Counted from the first letter of the stretch, positions 44,118 to 53,431 are shown. The stretch is DNA of 64,000 bases from Oscillospiraceae bacterium (GCA_015069195.1 SVJA01000006.1:54432-118431), one strand, 5' to 3'. Notes: a model not told the origin generated them from the sequence alone. Numbers and translations: made by a program.

Positions 44118-46523
44118 ATGAAAAAGTATCTTAAAGTAGTGTTGTTAGTGTGCTTTATTATTGCAGCGTTTACTATGCTTGCCGTAGGTTGCGATAAAAA
44201 GGCGGAACTTAAAATCATTGATCCGGTAAATCTTCCGGAGACGGAGAATATTCCGGACGGTACCCTCATTTATTATGAGGATTTTGATGATTCAAAAGAA
44301 CTCGCAAGGGTTACACAGATTGTCAACGAGTTCGGTTACAGAGTTCTTAGTAAGTCCGTTCACGGGGCATACTCAGACAACTCTACCAAGTACCGTGTGA
44401 CCGAGTATAAAGACGGCAAGGCATTATACCTTGAAAACAATACTGCAAATGGTACGGATTCGTATTTTGAAATTCTTTCTGCCGCTGAGATGGGTTACAT
44501 ACATGAGCAAAATTATACCGTACAGTATGATGTTGAATATGCAGATGCCGACGGCACAAACAGATATATAACACTTGCCAATGGATATGGCGGGAATTTT
44601 TATTATTCATTCTTTCTTCGAAACGGAGGCATAGGAGACTATCAATGCCATTATGCAGGTAACTGGTATGACCTTGACGGAGACGGCACATCTGCAAAAG
44701 GCAAGGATTCCATTGCTTATAAGCTTCTCGGAAAAGAATATGACAAGGAAAACCAGGTTTTTAAGGGTGTGTCCCTTTCTGTAAGGCATGTTGTGGATTG
44801 GCAAAACGGTGGTGCTGTATATATAAGAGTTAATGATCCTGCGAGCTATTCAAAAGGTGAGTGGATTTTGATTTCAAGAACAAGTGAGACGTCAGACGGT
44901 TTTTCATATTGGAATACTGACTGTGGAAGTGCGTCGCTTGTACTTAAAACAGGCGGAAAACAGAACGGATATGTCGATAACATAGCTGTCTGGACCGGAA
45001 CAGGCGCAGAACCTGCGGATAAGAGTAATATTTACCTCAAAAATTCGAATAAAAAGGTTTGCAAGAATCATGTTTTTGACGGAACGGATTGTAACATTGC
45101 ATATGTATGTAAATACTGTGACGAGGAGCTTGGTTCTGCCGGTCATATTTTTGAAGATAATAAGGACGATACTCTTTGTTCGAGATGCAGTGTTTCGAGA
45201 AAAAATCTTGAATACGGATGGATTTTGACAGAATTGCCGATATATAAGGGCGGCGTAAAGTCAAAATATCTTTACAAAGACGGTCAAGGTATCGAAAAAG
45301 TTTGGGTTGAGGAAAATGATTCAAAAATGATAATTGTATCCGATACCTCAACGAGTCAGTTCAAAAAATACTGTAAAACTCTTTCTAAAGAAGGTTTTGA
45401 TGAAACTTTTGAAAATAAGCGAGATAACAATATTTATGCTCAGTACAAAAATGATACTCAGCAGGTGTATTTGTATTATACCGCGGCAACAAAAGAAGCT
45501 CGTATTATATTGGATAAGTCGAGTGATATGAGTATAGATGAGTTTGGTTACACATATACAAAAACAGGGGATGAAAAAACCACACTTTATCAAATAGGTT
45601 TACCGTACAAGAAAAATAAAAATGACGGAGCACGTACAAACAGCGGAATGCTTTATATGTTAAAGCTTGCGGATAATTCACTTATAATCATTGATGGTGG
45701 CGACAATAAGCAGTTCAGTGATTTGCAGATTGACGGAATGATGAATTTTATGCGTGAGGTGTCCGGGGTCGGAGAAAACGGTACGGTAAAGATTGCTGCA
45801 TGGTATTTATCTCATGGACATACTGACCACGTTGCAGGATTCACTCGTTTGCTCAGTAAGTATCATTCACAGATTGAAATTGAAAGAATTATGTTCAATT
45901 TCCCGACAGTATTTTCTGTAGCAGAGGAAACAGTTGATCATAAAAGCACTTATAAGAAGCTTGTCGGATACTTAAACAGTTGGTATGCGGATAAAATGCC
46001 GGTGTTTATGAAATTGTACAACGGACAATCGTTCAATCTTGCCGATGTAAAAGTTGATGTTCTTTATTCGCACGAAGATATTACAGACGCAAAAGAGGGC
46101 GTATTGGCTCACGATAAAGACTTCAACAATACAAGCCTTGTGACAAAATTTACTTTTGACGGAAAGTCTTTTATCGTACTCGGAGATATTGATTTTGCGG
46201 CAATGGAAACCATTTTAAAAATCAATTCTGATAACACATTGAAATCTGATATTGTTCAGATTGCTCATCATGCACTTAACTATCTTAATGATTTGTACAG
46301 CGTAATAGCTGCAGAGTATGTGCTTGTTCCTCAATCTTACGAACTTGTAAATGTCGATAAGATTTATACGGGCAGCTTTGACACCGCAATAGCTGCGACT
46401 ACAGAAGAAAAAGTTTATTACTCAAGCAACGGAACAAACGGTTTTGAGGTTAAAGACGGCAAAATTACAGAGTCATCTTTTGAAAAAGTTTGGGGCGGTC
46501 CGTATGAAGGTTGGTCTTGGTAA
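44118..46523 (+). CDS. Lipoprotein with lectin-like, Cys-rich and metallo-beta-lactamase-fold domains
   Basis: A lipoprotein signal ends in the lipobox AVGC (Cys near residue 25). The next 270 or so residues are beta-rich and resemble a concanavalin-like lectin fold (YYEDFDDSKELARV, YFEILSAAEMGY). A short Cys-rich segment follows (about 318-365: CKNHVFDGTDC, CKYCDEE, CSRC), like the repeats of the protein at 32677. The C-terminal half (about 500-790) is a metallo-beta-lactamase fold with HGHTDH (H566, H568, D570, H571), FIVLGDIDF and IVQIAHHALN, closest to the ComEC-type hydrolase domains. The whole should act outside the cell. The substrate is unknown: nucleic acid, phosphodiester or lactone are all possible. 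Confidence 0.8.
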   Translation: MKKYLKVVLLVCFIIAAFTMLAVGCDKKAELKIIDPVNLPETENIPDGTLIYYEDFDDSKELARVTQIVNEFGYRVLSKSVHGAYSDNSTKYRVTEYKDGKALYLENNTANGTDSYFEILSAAEMGYIHEQNYTVQYDVEYADADGTNRYITLANGYGGNFYYSFFLRNGGIGDYQCHYAGNWYDLDGDGTSAKGKDSIAYKLLGKEYDKENQVFKGVSLSVRHVVDWQNGGAVYIRVNDPASYSKGEWILISRTSETSDGFSYWNTDCGSASLVLKTGGKQNGYVDNIAVWTGTGAEPADKSNIYLKNSNKKVCKNHVFDGTDCNIAYVCKYCDEELGSAGHIFEDNKDDTLCSRCSVSRKNLEYGWILTELPIYKGGVKSKYLYKDGQGIEKVWVEENDSKMIIVSDTSTSQFKKYCKTLSKEGFDETFENKRDNNIYAQYKNDTQQVYLYYTAATKEARIILDKSSDMSIDEFGYTYTKTGDEKTTLYQIGLPYKKNKNDGARTNSGMLYMLKLADNSLIIIDGGDNKQFSDLQIDGMMNFMREVSGVGENGTVKIAAWYLSHGHTDHVAGFTRLLSKYHSQIEIERIMFNFPTVFSVAEETVDHKSTYKKLVGYLNSWYADKMPVFMKLYNGQSFNLADVKVDVLYSHEDITDAKEGVLAHDKDFNNTSLVTKFTFDGKSFIVLGDIDFAAMETILKINSDNTLKSDIVQIAHHALNYLNDLYSVIAAEYVLVPQSYELVNVDKIYTGSFDTAIAATTEEKVYYSSNGTNGFEVKDGKITESSFEKVWGGPYEGWSW

Positions 46524-46548
46524 ATTGAATAATAGATAATATCAACTT

Positions 46549-46578
46549 AAAATCCCAATCGCACGGTTGGGATTTTTT
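46549..46578 (+). terminator. Rho-independent terminator
   Basis: AATCCCAA pairs with TTGGGATT, followed by TTTT. Ends the parE-parC-lipoprotein transcript. Confidence 0.85.
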
Positions 46579-46648
46579 GCGCTATACGGTCGCTTTCTTC
46601 TAGTGGTTTACATAAATTATAGTGTAAAGATATTATGGGAGCTGCCGT

Positions 46649-46987
46649 ATGGAGAAAGCTATTGCATATTTATTCGGTAACAAGATTGTCGGCACGGTTA
46701 AGCTCACTGATGTCGGCGATTGTGTTTTCTATGAAATTGATATAAAAAATATACAAAACCCGGAATTGGCACTTTTTGTTGACAAAAAAATTAATTTACT
46801 TGATTTTACATATACACCGTTTCTTTGTAAAGGCAGGATAAGAGTTTCTTTTTATTCTGATTTGATCGGAATGGATAAAATAATCGGTAAAAAAATTCTT
46901 TTGGTTGATGGCGGTGCGGTACTTGCAGAAGGTAATATGATCAAAGTGTACCCCGGAAAAAGATTTTATACAGAAGAATTGTTTTAG
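46649..46987 (+). CDS. Small protein of unknown function
   Basis: A 112-residue soluble protein, predicted mostly beta (MEKAIAYLFGNKIVGTVKL..., then KGRIRVSFYSDL), with no recognised family. GGGAG stands before the ATG. A TTTACA/TATTAT pair at 46607-46636 with 18-base spacing would start transcription so close to the ATG that this ribosome-binding site would be left out; either the message is nearly leaderless or the promoter lies elsewhere. A large palindrome follows its stop codon. Confidence 0.65.
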   Translation: MEKAIAYLFGNKIVGTVKLTDVGDCVFYEIDIKNIQNPELALFVDKKINLLDFTYTPFLCKGRIRVSFYSDLIGMDKIIGKKILLVDGGAVLAEGNMIKVYPGKRFYTEELF

Positions 46988-47009
46988 CTCTTTTGTAAAA
47001 ATACTTCGT

Positions 47010-47080
47010 AAAAACCTGCCCCTACTTAAAAACCTGGTTTAGCTTACGCTAAAAAGGATTTTTAAGTGGGGTAGGTTTTT
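47010..47080. repeat. Nested palindrome, distant copy (probable terminator)
   Basis: Outer arms 47010-47034 and 47056-47080 pair over about 22 positions with one bulge and end in TTTTT. The inner part reads CTGGTTTAGC TTAC GCTAAAAAGG, so the family's GGTTTA..TAAAAAG core is present with a strong inner stem TTTAGC/GCTAAA. The outer arms (CCTGCCCC, CTTAAAAA) are unrelated to those at 4866-6093. Confidence 0.8.
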
Positions 47081-47156
47081 GCTTTACATGAATTTCTCAA
47101 TAGAGTATACTAAAAAAGCATTTGTATAATGCAAATATATAGAGTAGAGTTATTGT

Positions 47157-48461
47157 ATGGATTCGGTTAAAACTTTTTATATTTATACACTTGGTTGTAA
47201 GGTAAACAGATATGAGTCAGAAGCTATGGCGGCACTTCTGTCTGAATCGGGCAGGTATGCTGCGATTTCGGATAAGGATAAGTACCGTGCAGATGTTTTC
47301 GTGCTGAATTCATGCATAGTGACGGAAGAAAGCGAGAAAAAAGCATTCAAAATAATACGCAGATACAGACGCGAAAATCCGGATGGAACTCTTGTTTTCT
47401 GTGGCTGTATGCCGCAAGCTCTTTATGAAAAATCTAAAACAGCAGAGGCAGATGTACTTTTCGGAAACAAAGAACGCGGAAGATTGTTTGAGTTGTTGGA
47501 TAAGTATTTTGCTGACGGCAGACAGCAAATTGATGCTTTTGAAAAGCATACGCCGGATGACAAATTTGAAATTCTTGCTCCGAAGTCATATGAAAGTCTT
47601 ACTCGTGCGAATTTAAAGATAGAAGATGGTTGTAATCGTTACTGTGCATACTGTCTGATACCGTTTGCAAGAGGTCCCGTAAGGTCGATGCCGCTTGCTG
47701 AGATTCGTAAACAAGCTTCGACGCTGGTGGCAGAAGGTCATCGTGAGATTGTAATTACAGGCATAAATCTTTGTATGTACGGAACCGATATAAAAAGTTC
47801 GCTGAAAGAGGCTGTCGAAGCAGTTCTTGAATCAGGTGTCGAAAGAGTCAGACTTGGTTCATTAGAAGCAGATATTATTGATGATGAATTGCTTGATTAT
47901 CTTGCAGGAGTACCTCAGTTTTGTCCTCAGTTTCATATATCGATGCAGTCGGGTTCTGATACTGTTTTAAAGAGGATGAACAGGCATTACACGGTTTCGG
48001 AATATGAGGCTCTTGTGAGAAAGATAAAGGCGAAGTTTGATAATCCCACAATCACGACAGATATAATAGTCGGTTTTGAGGGAGAAACTGAAAAAGAATT
48101 TTCGGATTCCTGTGAAACTGCGAAAATGATTGGCTTTACAAAGATTCACATATTCCCTTACTCGGTCAGACAGGGGACAAAGGCTGCTGAGAGCAAAAAT
48201 CAGTTAGCTCCTGAAATAAAAAGGCAGAGGGCTTTAAGGTTATTTGAAATCGGCGAGAATATAAAAAAAGATTTCTATGAAAGTCAAAAAGAAACAGTTC
48301 ATTCAGTATTGTTTGAAAAGTTTGACGGAATGTATAATTGCGGTCACACAAAAAACTTTATGTATGTAAAAGTGTTGTCTGACAAGAGTATGGAAAATGA
48401 AATTGCAGATGTAAAGATAACTGACTTCGATGATGAAGAATGTTACGGTAGTTTGATATAA
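47157..48461 (+). CDS. mtaB: tRNA t6A37 methylthiotransferase MtaB
   Basis: Radical SAM enzyme of the MiaB-like group that adds a methylthio group to t6A37 of tRNAs reading ANN codons. The N-terminal UPF0004 domain starts TLGCKVNRYES, the MtaB-type variant (MiaB has GCQMN), with Cys14 as first cluster ligand. The radical SAM motif is C159xxxC163xxC166 (DGCNRYCAYC), followed by RGPVRS and the C-terminal TRAM-like segment. Length, 434 residues, is normal. It leads a six-gene run with gaps of 12-21 bases devoted largely to RNA modification. Confidence 0.93.
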   Translation: MDSVKTFYIYTLGCKVNRYESEAMAALLSESGRYAAISDKDKYRADVFVLNSCIVTEESEKKAFKIIRRYRRENPDGTLVFCGCMPQALYEKSKTAEADVLFGNKERGRLFELLDKYFADGRQQIDAFEKHTPDDKFEILAPKSYESLTRANLKIEDGCNRYCAYCLIPFARGPVRSMPLAEIRKQASTLVAEGHREIVITGINLCMYGTDIKSSLKEAVEAVLESGVERVRLGSLEADIIDDELLDYLAGVPQFCPQFHISMQSGSDTVLKRMNRHYTVSEYEALVRKIKAKFDNPTITTDIIVGFEGETEKEFSDSCETAKMIGFTKIHIFPYSVRQGTKAAESKNQLAPEIKRQRALRLFEIGENIKKDFYESQKETVHSVLFEKFDGMYNCGHTKNFMYVKVLSDKSMENEIADVKITDFDDEECYGSLI

Positions 48462-48482
48462 AAGAAAAGTGAGAGATATGTT

Positions 48483-49223
48483 ATGGAAGGTACAAGACTT
48501 CAAAAATTTCTGGCAAGTTGCGGTGTTGCTTCGAGGCGCGCTTCGGAAGTTATAATTGCAGACGGTCGCGTAAAAGTTAACGGAAAAGTAGTGACAGACC
48601 CTGCGACAAAGATTGTAAAGGGCGATACCGTAATGGTTGACGGCAAAAAAGTAACTCCTGAGAGTTCAAAAGTTTATATTATGATGAACAAGCCTTGCGG
48701 TGTTTTGTCTTCTGCAAAAGACGACAGAGAGAGAACTTGCGTGGTGGATTTGGTTAAGGATGTTAATGCAAGACTTTTTCCTGTGGGAAGACTTGATTAT
48801 GATACTTCGGGTCTGATTTTGCTTACGAATGACGGCGATTTTATGCAGAAACTTACACATCCGTCTTATGAAATATGGAGAACATATCAGGCGATTGTAA
48901 GAGGTGTACCTACTCAGAACAAACTTGATGAGATAGAAAAAGGCATAGAATTAGAGGACGGAATGACTTTGCCTGCTCATATTGATGTCATTGGTTATAA
49001 GGGGAAGAATGCGAAAATTGAGATTGTTCTCCGGGAAGGCAGAAACCGTCAGGTCAGAAGAATGATGGAGGCTATAGGACATCCGGTGATCGAACTCAAA
49101 AGAGTCCGGCTTGCTGCCCTCGAACTCGGCGAACTCAAACCCGGTGCGTGGAGATACTTGCGTGGCAAAGATTTCGAAGCACTTTTCGGAACGGAAGTTG
49201 CAAAGAAGATGCGTTTAATCTAA
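48483..49223 (+). CDS. rluB: Ribosomal pseudouridine synthase (RluB/RsuA family)
   Basis: 246 residues: an N-terminal S4 RNA-binding domain (RLQKFLASCGVASRRASEVII) and the catalytic domain with PVGRLDYDTSGLILLTNDGDF holding the catalytic Asp, and EGRNRQVRRMMEAIGHPV. This is the RluB/RluE/RsuA branch; RluB modifies U2605 of 23S rRNA in E. coli numbering. It lies 21 bases after mtaB and 21 before queH. The exact target is inferred from the family. Confidence 0.93.
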   Translation: MEGTRLQKFLASCGVASRRASEVIIADGRVKVNGKVVTDPATKIVKGDTVMVDGKKVTPESSKVYIMMNKPCGVLSSAKDDRERTCVVDLVKDVNARLFPVGRLDYDTSGLILLTNDGDFMQKLTHPSYEIWRTYQAIVRGVPTQNKLDEIEKGIELEDGMTLPAHIDVIGYKGKNAKIEIVLREGRNRQVRRMMEAIGHPVIELKRVRLAALELGELKPGAWRYLRGKDFEALFGTEVAKKMRLI

Positions 49224-49244
49224 ATTTAAGAAAGCGGTGCTAAA

Positions 49245-49814
49245 ATGCCTTTTGATCAGGTAAAACCTGAAAATGACAATTTTGAAAGTGTTGATAAAAT
49301 ATTGCTCCATATATGTTGCGGACCTTGCAGTTTACACGTGATTGATGATTTGCGAGAAATGTACGGCGAGATAGATATTACAGGTCTTTATGCAAATCCC
49401 AACATTCATCCGTATGATGAATTTGAGAGAAGACTTGAAAATGCACAGATAGCAGCGGATTACAAAAAGATAAAATTTGTAAGCCTTCCTGATTTTGATC
49501 AGGAGCGTTGGGAAAATTTCTGCGGTGAGCAATCGAAACGCTGTGAAATGTGCTACACTTTGCGTATGGAGCTTGCAGCAAAGTATGCGGCTGAGAACGG
49601 ATTTGATATTTTTTCCACAACACTTATTGTGAGTCCTTACCAGAATCATATGAAAATTTATGAGGTGGGTAAGAGAGTTGCGGAAAAGTACGGGTTGAAA
49701 TTTTTATACCATGATTTTAGTGTGAATTTCAGAAAAGGTCAGCAACAGGCAAAGGATATCGGCCTTTACCGCCAGAAATATTGCGGTTGTCTGCCTTCTA
49801 AAGAGTATAAGTGA
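49245..49814 (+). CDS. queH: Epoxyqueuosine reductase QueH
   Basis: Last step of queuosine synthesis in the tRNA wobble position: reduces epoxyqueuosine to queuosine; the non-homologous replacement of QueG. The 189-residue protein has the family's Cys pattern: LLHICCGPCS near residue 26, SKRCEMCYTLRM in the middle and QKYCGCLPS at the C-terminus, ligands of the iron-sulfur and metal centre. No other queuosine gene is in the window. It is the third gene of the modification run. Confidence 0.93.
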   Translation: MPFDQVKPENDNFESVDKILLHICCGPCSLHVIDDLREMYGEIDITGLYANPNIHPYDEFERRLENAQIAADYKKIKFVSLPDFDQERWENFCGEQSKRCEMCYTLRMELAAKYAAENGFDIFSTTLIVSPYQNHMKIYEVGKRVAEKYGLKFLYHDFSVNFRKGQQQAKDIGLYRQKYCGCLPSKEYK

Positions 49815-49830
49815 CAGTCAGGTGATAAAT

Positions 49831-50631
49831 ATGAGTTTATATGGATTTGATGATGAGTCGGAAAAAACAGAAGAAAATAATGTGACGGAAGCGGAAGTTA
49901 ATGAAGTTACCGGAGTAAATGAATTGACGCCGGAAACAGAGGAAACTGCTGTCTCGGTTGATTGCGTTGATTACTCATCCGGGGATGTTCCGACAGAAGA
50001 TATTGAACAAAAAGAAAAGCGCAGAAGAAAGTTTGAAAAGAAAGCTCTTAAAATTACGAAAGATGTAATTTCTTTTATGCTGATCGTTGTATTGGCATTC
50101 GTTGCGGCGATTTTTATAAATATATATATCATACGGACAAGTAATATTTCCGGAACATCTATGTATCCTACTATGCAGCATGGGCAGACGGTATTGATTT
50201 CGAGAGTTCCGTATATGGTGTCGGAACCGGAGAAAGGCGATGTTATAGTATTTGATTCGTCGAAAAAAGCAAGAACTTTTTTAAGAGATATAGGCGAAGC
50301 TTTGCGTGATAATACGTTAACAAGAATTTTTATGGATAAAAAGTCACCGGTGGAAGAAGAAACGTTTTATATAAAAAGAATTGTAGGCGTTGCTGGTGAC
50401 GAAATAACCGTAAAAGATTATACGATGTACTTGAACGGTGTGCCGATCGAAGATAAAGGATATTCGATAAACGATGACGGTACTGCATATTATCCCTACG
50501 AAGGTATGTCATGGAAAGTAGAAGAAGGATATGTGTTTGTTATGGGCGATAACCGCATAAACAGCAAGGACAGCAGAATTATGGGCACAATCCCGATTGA
50601 TTGCATAATGGGAAAAGTTGTAAAAGAATAA
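49831..50631 (+). CDS. lepB: Signal peptidase I
   Basis: Membrane serine protease that removes signal peptides from exported proteins. The 266-residue product has an acidic cytoplasmic extension (about 65 residues, rich in Glu), one membrane helix (about 75-100), the catalytic Ser110 in SGTSMYPT, Lys182 in FYIKRIVGVAGD, and the closing GDNRINSKDSR box. ATG 49831 follows CAGGTGAT; the GTG at 49822 overlaps that site. The long acidic N-terminus is unusual but seen in other Clostridia. Its place within an RNA-modification run is a common Firmicutes mosaic. Confidence 0.95.
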   Translation: MSLYGFDDESEKTEENNVTEAEVNEVTGVNELTPETEETAVSVDCVDYSSGDVPTEDIEQKEKRRRKFEKKALKITKDVISFMLIVVLAFVAAIFINIYIIRTSNISGTSMYPTMQHGQTVLISRVPYMVSEPEKGDVIVFDSSKKARTFLRDIGEALRDNTLTRIFMDKKSPVEEETFYIKRIVGVAGDEITVKDYTMYLNGVPIEDKGYSINDDGTAYYPYEGMSWKVEEGYVFVMGDNRINSKDSRIMGTIPIDCIMGKVVKE

Positions 50632-50644
50632 ACAGGGTGTAAAA

Positions 50645-51262
50645 ATGAAGAAGATTAAAGTAATAGCGGCTACCGGAAATAAAAATAAGTTAAAGGAGTT
50701 TGCAGAGATATTTTCGGCATACGGTTTTGATGTTGAAATGAAAAGCGCAGCAGATTGCGGAATATTTGAATTTCCTGAAGAAACTGAGAAAACATTTATA
50801 GGAAATGCTTTTATAAAGGCGCAGTATATTTATGACAATGTCAATAAGGACAGTGAAACTATTGTCCTGGCTGATGATTCCGGATTGACTGTGGATGCAC
50901 TCGGCGGAGCACCGGGTGTATTTTCTGCAAGATATGCAGGTGAGGATGCTACCGATGATGATCGTATAAATAAGTTGCTCGGAGAACTTGACGGAGTTGC
51001 CGAAAATGACAGAACTGCGGCATTTGTGTGCAGCATAGCGGTTATATTACCTGATGGCACAAAACTCAATACAGACGGCTTTTTGAGAGGCAGAATTGCA
51101 TTTAAAAAGAAGGGCTCAAACGGTTTCGGTTATGATCCGATAATGTATATACCTGAATTTGATAAGACTGTCGCAGAATTGAGTTCCGAACAGAAGAATG
51201 AAATAAGTCACAGAGGCGAGGCTCTCAGACTTATGGCGGACAAGCTCAAAAATGTGTTTTAA
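50645..51262 (+). CDS. rdgB: XTP/dITP pyrophosphatase (RdgB/HAM1 family)
   Basis: Cleans the nucleotide pool by hydrolysing XTP and ITP to monophosphates. The 205-residue protein has the family motifs AATGNKNKLKEF at the start, ETEKTFIGNAFIKA, LADDSGLTVDALGGAPGVFSARYAG and SNGFGYDPIMYIPE, and ends KNEISHRGEAL. It lies 13 bases after lepB and 12 before trmL. Confidence 0.95.
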   Translation: MKKIKVIAATGNKNKLKEFAEIFSAYGFDVEMKSAADCGIFEFPEETEKTFIGNAFIKAQYIYDNVNKDSETIVLADDSGLTVDALGGAPGVFSARYAGEDATDDDRINKLLGELDGVAENDRTAAFVCSIAVILPDGTKLNTDGFLRGRIAFKKKGSNGFGYDPIMYIPEFDKTVAELSSEQKNEISHRGEALRLMADKLKNVF

Positions 51263-51274
51263 GGACGTGTTGAT

Positions 51275-51751
51275 ATGGCAATGAATATAGTTTTGGTAGA
51301 ACCGGAGATTCCGCAGAATACGGGCAATATAGTGCGTACCTGTGCAGGTACCGGAACAAACCTTCATATGATAAAACCTCTCGGATTTTCGGTTGAGGAC
51401 AGATATTTAAAAAGAGCAGGACTCGATTATTGGCACCTGGTGAATATCAGATATTACGAAAATTACGATGAGTTTTATAAGACTGCGATTTCGGAAAATC
51501 CCGATGCAAAGTTTTTTATGTGCACAACAAAAACTAAAAAAAGTCACACGGATGTAAAATTCAGCGACGGTGACTACATAGTTTTGGGTAAAGAAACAAA
51601 AGGATTGCCGCTCCCGTTGATAGAGGCGAATCCCGATACATCTATCAGAATTCCTATGAAGAAAGATTTTCGATGCCTTAATTTGTCAAATGCCGCCGCG
51701 ATTATTTTATACGAGGCTATGAGACAACTCGGATTTCCAGAAATGGATTAA
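51275..51751 (+). CDS. trmL: tRNA (cytidine/uridine-34-2'-O)-methyltransferase TrmL
   Basis: SPOUT-class methyltransferase acting on the wobble base of tRNA-Leu species. The 158-residue protein has MNIVLVEPEIPQNTGNIVRTC at the N-terminus and the SAM-binding knot motifs VLGKETKGLP and RCLNLSNAAAIILYE at the C-terminus. It is the last gene of the mtaB-rluB-queH-lepB-rdgB-trmL run and the third tRNA-modification gene in it. Confidence 0.93.
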   Translation: MAMNIVLVEPEIPQNTGNIVRTCAGTGTNLHMIKPLGFSVEDRYLKRAGLDYWHLVNIRYYENYDEFYKTAISENPDAKFFMCTTKTKKSHTDVKFSDGDYIVLGKETKGLPLPLIEANPDTSIRIPMKKDFRCLNLSNAAAIILYEAMRQLGFPEMD

Positions 51752-51774
51752 TGTTTTTGACTGTGAGACAGAAA

Positions 51775-51971
51775 ATGGATATTCTGAGATTACTTGAAAA
51801 AATGACACTCAGACAAAAGCTTGATTATTTTTCACAGTTTACATATGATTTTAAGAAATGCTTAAATTCCACACTGCAAGCGGCAAATTTGAGGCAGAAA
51901 ACGGATTGTTCAGAGTATTTATAGGACTTGATAGTGAAACAGACAATAAAACCGAATTTACACTAGCATAA
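51775..51971 (+). pseudogene. Possible decayed small gene
   Basis: Two overlapping short frames: 51775-51924 (starts MDILRLLEKMTLRQKLDYF) and 51858-51971 (starts MLKFHTASGKFEAENGLF). The first start resembles the N-termini of small Clostridial proteins with an 'LEKMT.RQKLDYFW.YYK' pattern, and the second looks coding-like but has no ribosome-binding site. A frameshifted remnant would explain both; chance cannot be excluded. Otherwise the 352 bases between trmL and gap hold only the gap promoter. Confidence 0.25.
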
Positions 51972-51996
51972 ATGTTGAATTTTTTGGAAAATTTTG

Positions 51997-52025
51997 TTGC
52001 TTTTTGTGGTAAAAGAGGGTAAAAT
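51997..52025 (+). promoter_or_regulatory. Promoter of gap
   Basis: TTGCTT (51997-52002), 17-base spacer, TAAAAT (52020-52025). Confidence 0.6.
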
Positions 52026-52103
52026 AACTTGTGATGTGGTTGTTTTTAATAATCACTGATAAGATTGTTTATTATTTTAATTCATTGGAGGTTAATTGTT
52101 ATT

Positions 52104-53117
52104 ATGGCAGTTAAAGTTGCGATTAATGGTTTTGGCCGTATCGGCCGTCTCGCTTTCAGACAGATGTTTGGTGCTGAAGGTTACGAAGTAGTAGCTATCA
52201 ACGATCTCACAGATCCTAAGATGCTCGCTCATTTGCTTAAGTATGACTCTTCACAAGGTCGTTACGACGGACACACAGTAGAAGTTGGCGAAGGTTCTAT
52301 CATCGTTGACGGTAAAGAGATCATCATCTACAAAGAGCCCAACGCTGCAAATCTTCCCTGGGGACAGATTGGTGTTGACGTTGTTCTCGAGTGTACAGGT
52401 TTCTATTGCTCAAAGGATAAGTCACAGGCTCACATCGATGCAGGTGCTAAGAAAGTTGTTATTTCAGCTCCGGCAGGAAATGACCTTAAGACTATCGTTT
52501 TCTCAGTAAACGAGAACACTCTTACAACAGACGATAAGATTATCTCTGCTGCATCATGTACAACAAACTGCCTCGCTCCTATGGCTAAGGCTCTCAATGA
52601 CTATGCTCCTATCCAGTCAGGTATCATGTCTACAATTCACGCTTACACAGGCGACCAGATGATTCTCGACGGTCCCCACAGAAAAGGCGATTTGAGAAGA
52701 GCACGTGCAGGCGCGGCTAACATTGTTCCTAACTCAACAGGTGCTGCTAAGGCTATCGGTCTTGTTATTCCTGAGCTCAATGGTAAGCTTATAGGTTCTG
52801 CTCAGCGTGTTCCTGTTCCGACAGGTTCTACAACAATCCTTACAGCTGTTGTAAAGGGCGCTGACGTAACTAAAGAAGGCATCAACGCTGCTATGAAGGC
52901 TGCTGCTTCTGAGTCTTTCGGCTACAACGAGGACGAGATCGTTTCTTCTGATATCATCGGTATCCGTTTCGGTTCACTCTTTGATTCTACACAGACAATG
53001 GTATCTAAGATTGGCGACGATCTTTATCAGGTACAGGTTGTTTCATGGTATGACAACGAGAACTCTTACACAAGCCAGATGGTAAGAACAATTAAGTATT
53101 TCGCAGAGTTGGCATAA
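52104..53117 (+). CDS. gap: Glyceraldehyde-3-phosphate dehydrogenase, type I
   Basis: Glycolytic enzyme of 337 residues that oxidises glyceraldehyde 3-phosphate with NAD. It shows the Rossmann start [16 protein letters not shown], the active-site [10 protein letters not shown] with Cys152, and [15 protein letters not shown] near the C-terminus. ATG 52104 is the start of the conserved sequence and follows GGAGG (52087-52091) at a somewhat long 12-base spacing. Codon choice is strongly biased (GGT, AAG, CTC), as expected for a highly expressed gene. It is monocistronic between a promoter and a strong terminator. Confidence 0.98.
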   Translation: MAVKVAINGFGRIGRLAFRQMFGAEGYEVVAINDLTDPKMLAHLLKYDSSQGRYDGHTVEVGEGSIIVDGKEIIIYKEPNAANLPWGQIGVDVVLECTGFYCSKDKSQAHIDAGAKKVVISAPAGNDLKTIVFSVNENTLTTDDKIISAASCTTNCLAPMAKALNDYAPIQSGIMSTIHAYTGDQMILDGPHRKGDLRRARAGAANIVPNSTGAAKAIGLVIPELNGKLIGSAQRVPVPTGSTTILTAVVKGADVTKEGINAAMKAAASESFGYNEDEIVSSDIIGIRFGSLFDSTQTMVSKIGDDLYQVQVVSWYDNENSYTSQMVRTIKYFAELA

Positions 53118-53150
53118 TATTGTCTCTGGAATAACATTCTGAAAAAATCA

Positions 53151-53194
53151 GCAGCGAGAGTTTTGTTGTTATATAAGACTCTTGCTGCTTTTTT
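53151..53194 (+). terminator. Rho-independent terminator of gap
   Basis: GCAGCGAGAGT pairs with ACTCTTGCTGC (one G-U pair) and is followed by six T. Confidence 0.85.
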
Positions 53195-53212
53195 GTAATG
53201 AGGTTTTGAAGG

Positions 53213-53431
53213 ATGAATATATTAGTTTTTTTATTCTATGTTGTTTCTGTGTTCTTGGTAATTGCATTAGGTGTTTGTATTTTTATGCTACCGTCCCTGA
53301 TTGCGATTATCAGAAAGCATAACAAAACGCGAGTTATACTTTTTAATATATTCTTGGGTTGGACTTTCGTAATGTGGATATTCTGCATGATATGGGCTTG
53401 CAGCCGCAAAGAACAGAAAGAAGTTCACTAA
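53213..53431 (+). CDS. Small membrane protein of the superinfection-immunity (Imm-like) family
   Basis: A 72-residue protein with two hydrophobic helices. The pattern FMLPSLIAIIRKHNK...ILFNIFLGWTFVMWIFCMIWA matches the Imm-like family, named after the phage T4 superinfection-immunity protein and common in bacterial chromosomes ('Y.LP.i.A..r.h.......lN..lGWt..gWi.al.wa'). Chromosomal members have no proven role; block of phage DNA entry is possible. The ATG follows GAGG. No phage genes are nearby. Confidence 0.78.
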   Translation: MNILVFLFYVVSVFLVIALGVCIFMLPSLIAIIRKHNKTRVILFNIFLGWTFVMWIFCMIWACSRKEQKEVH

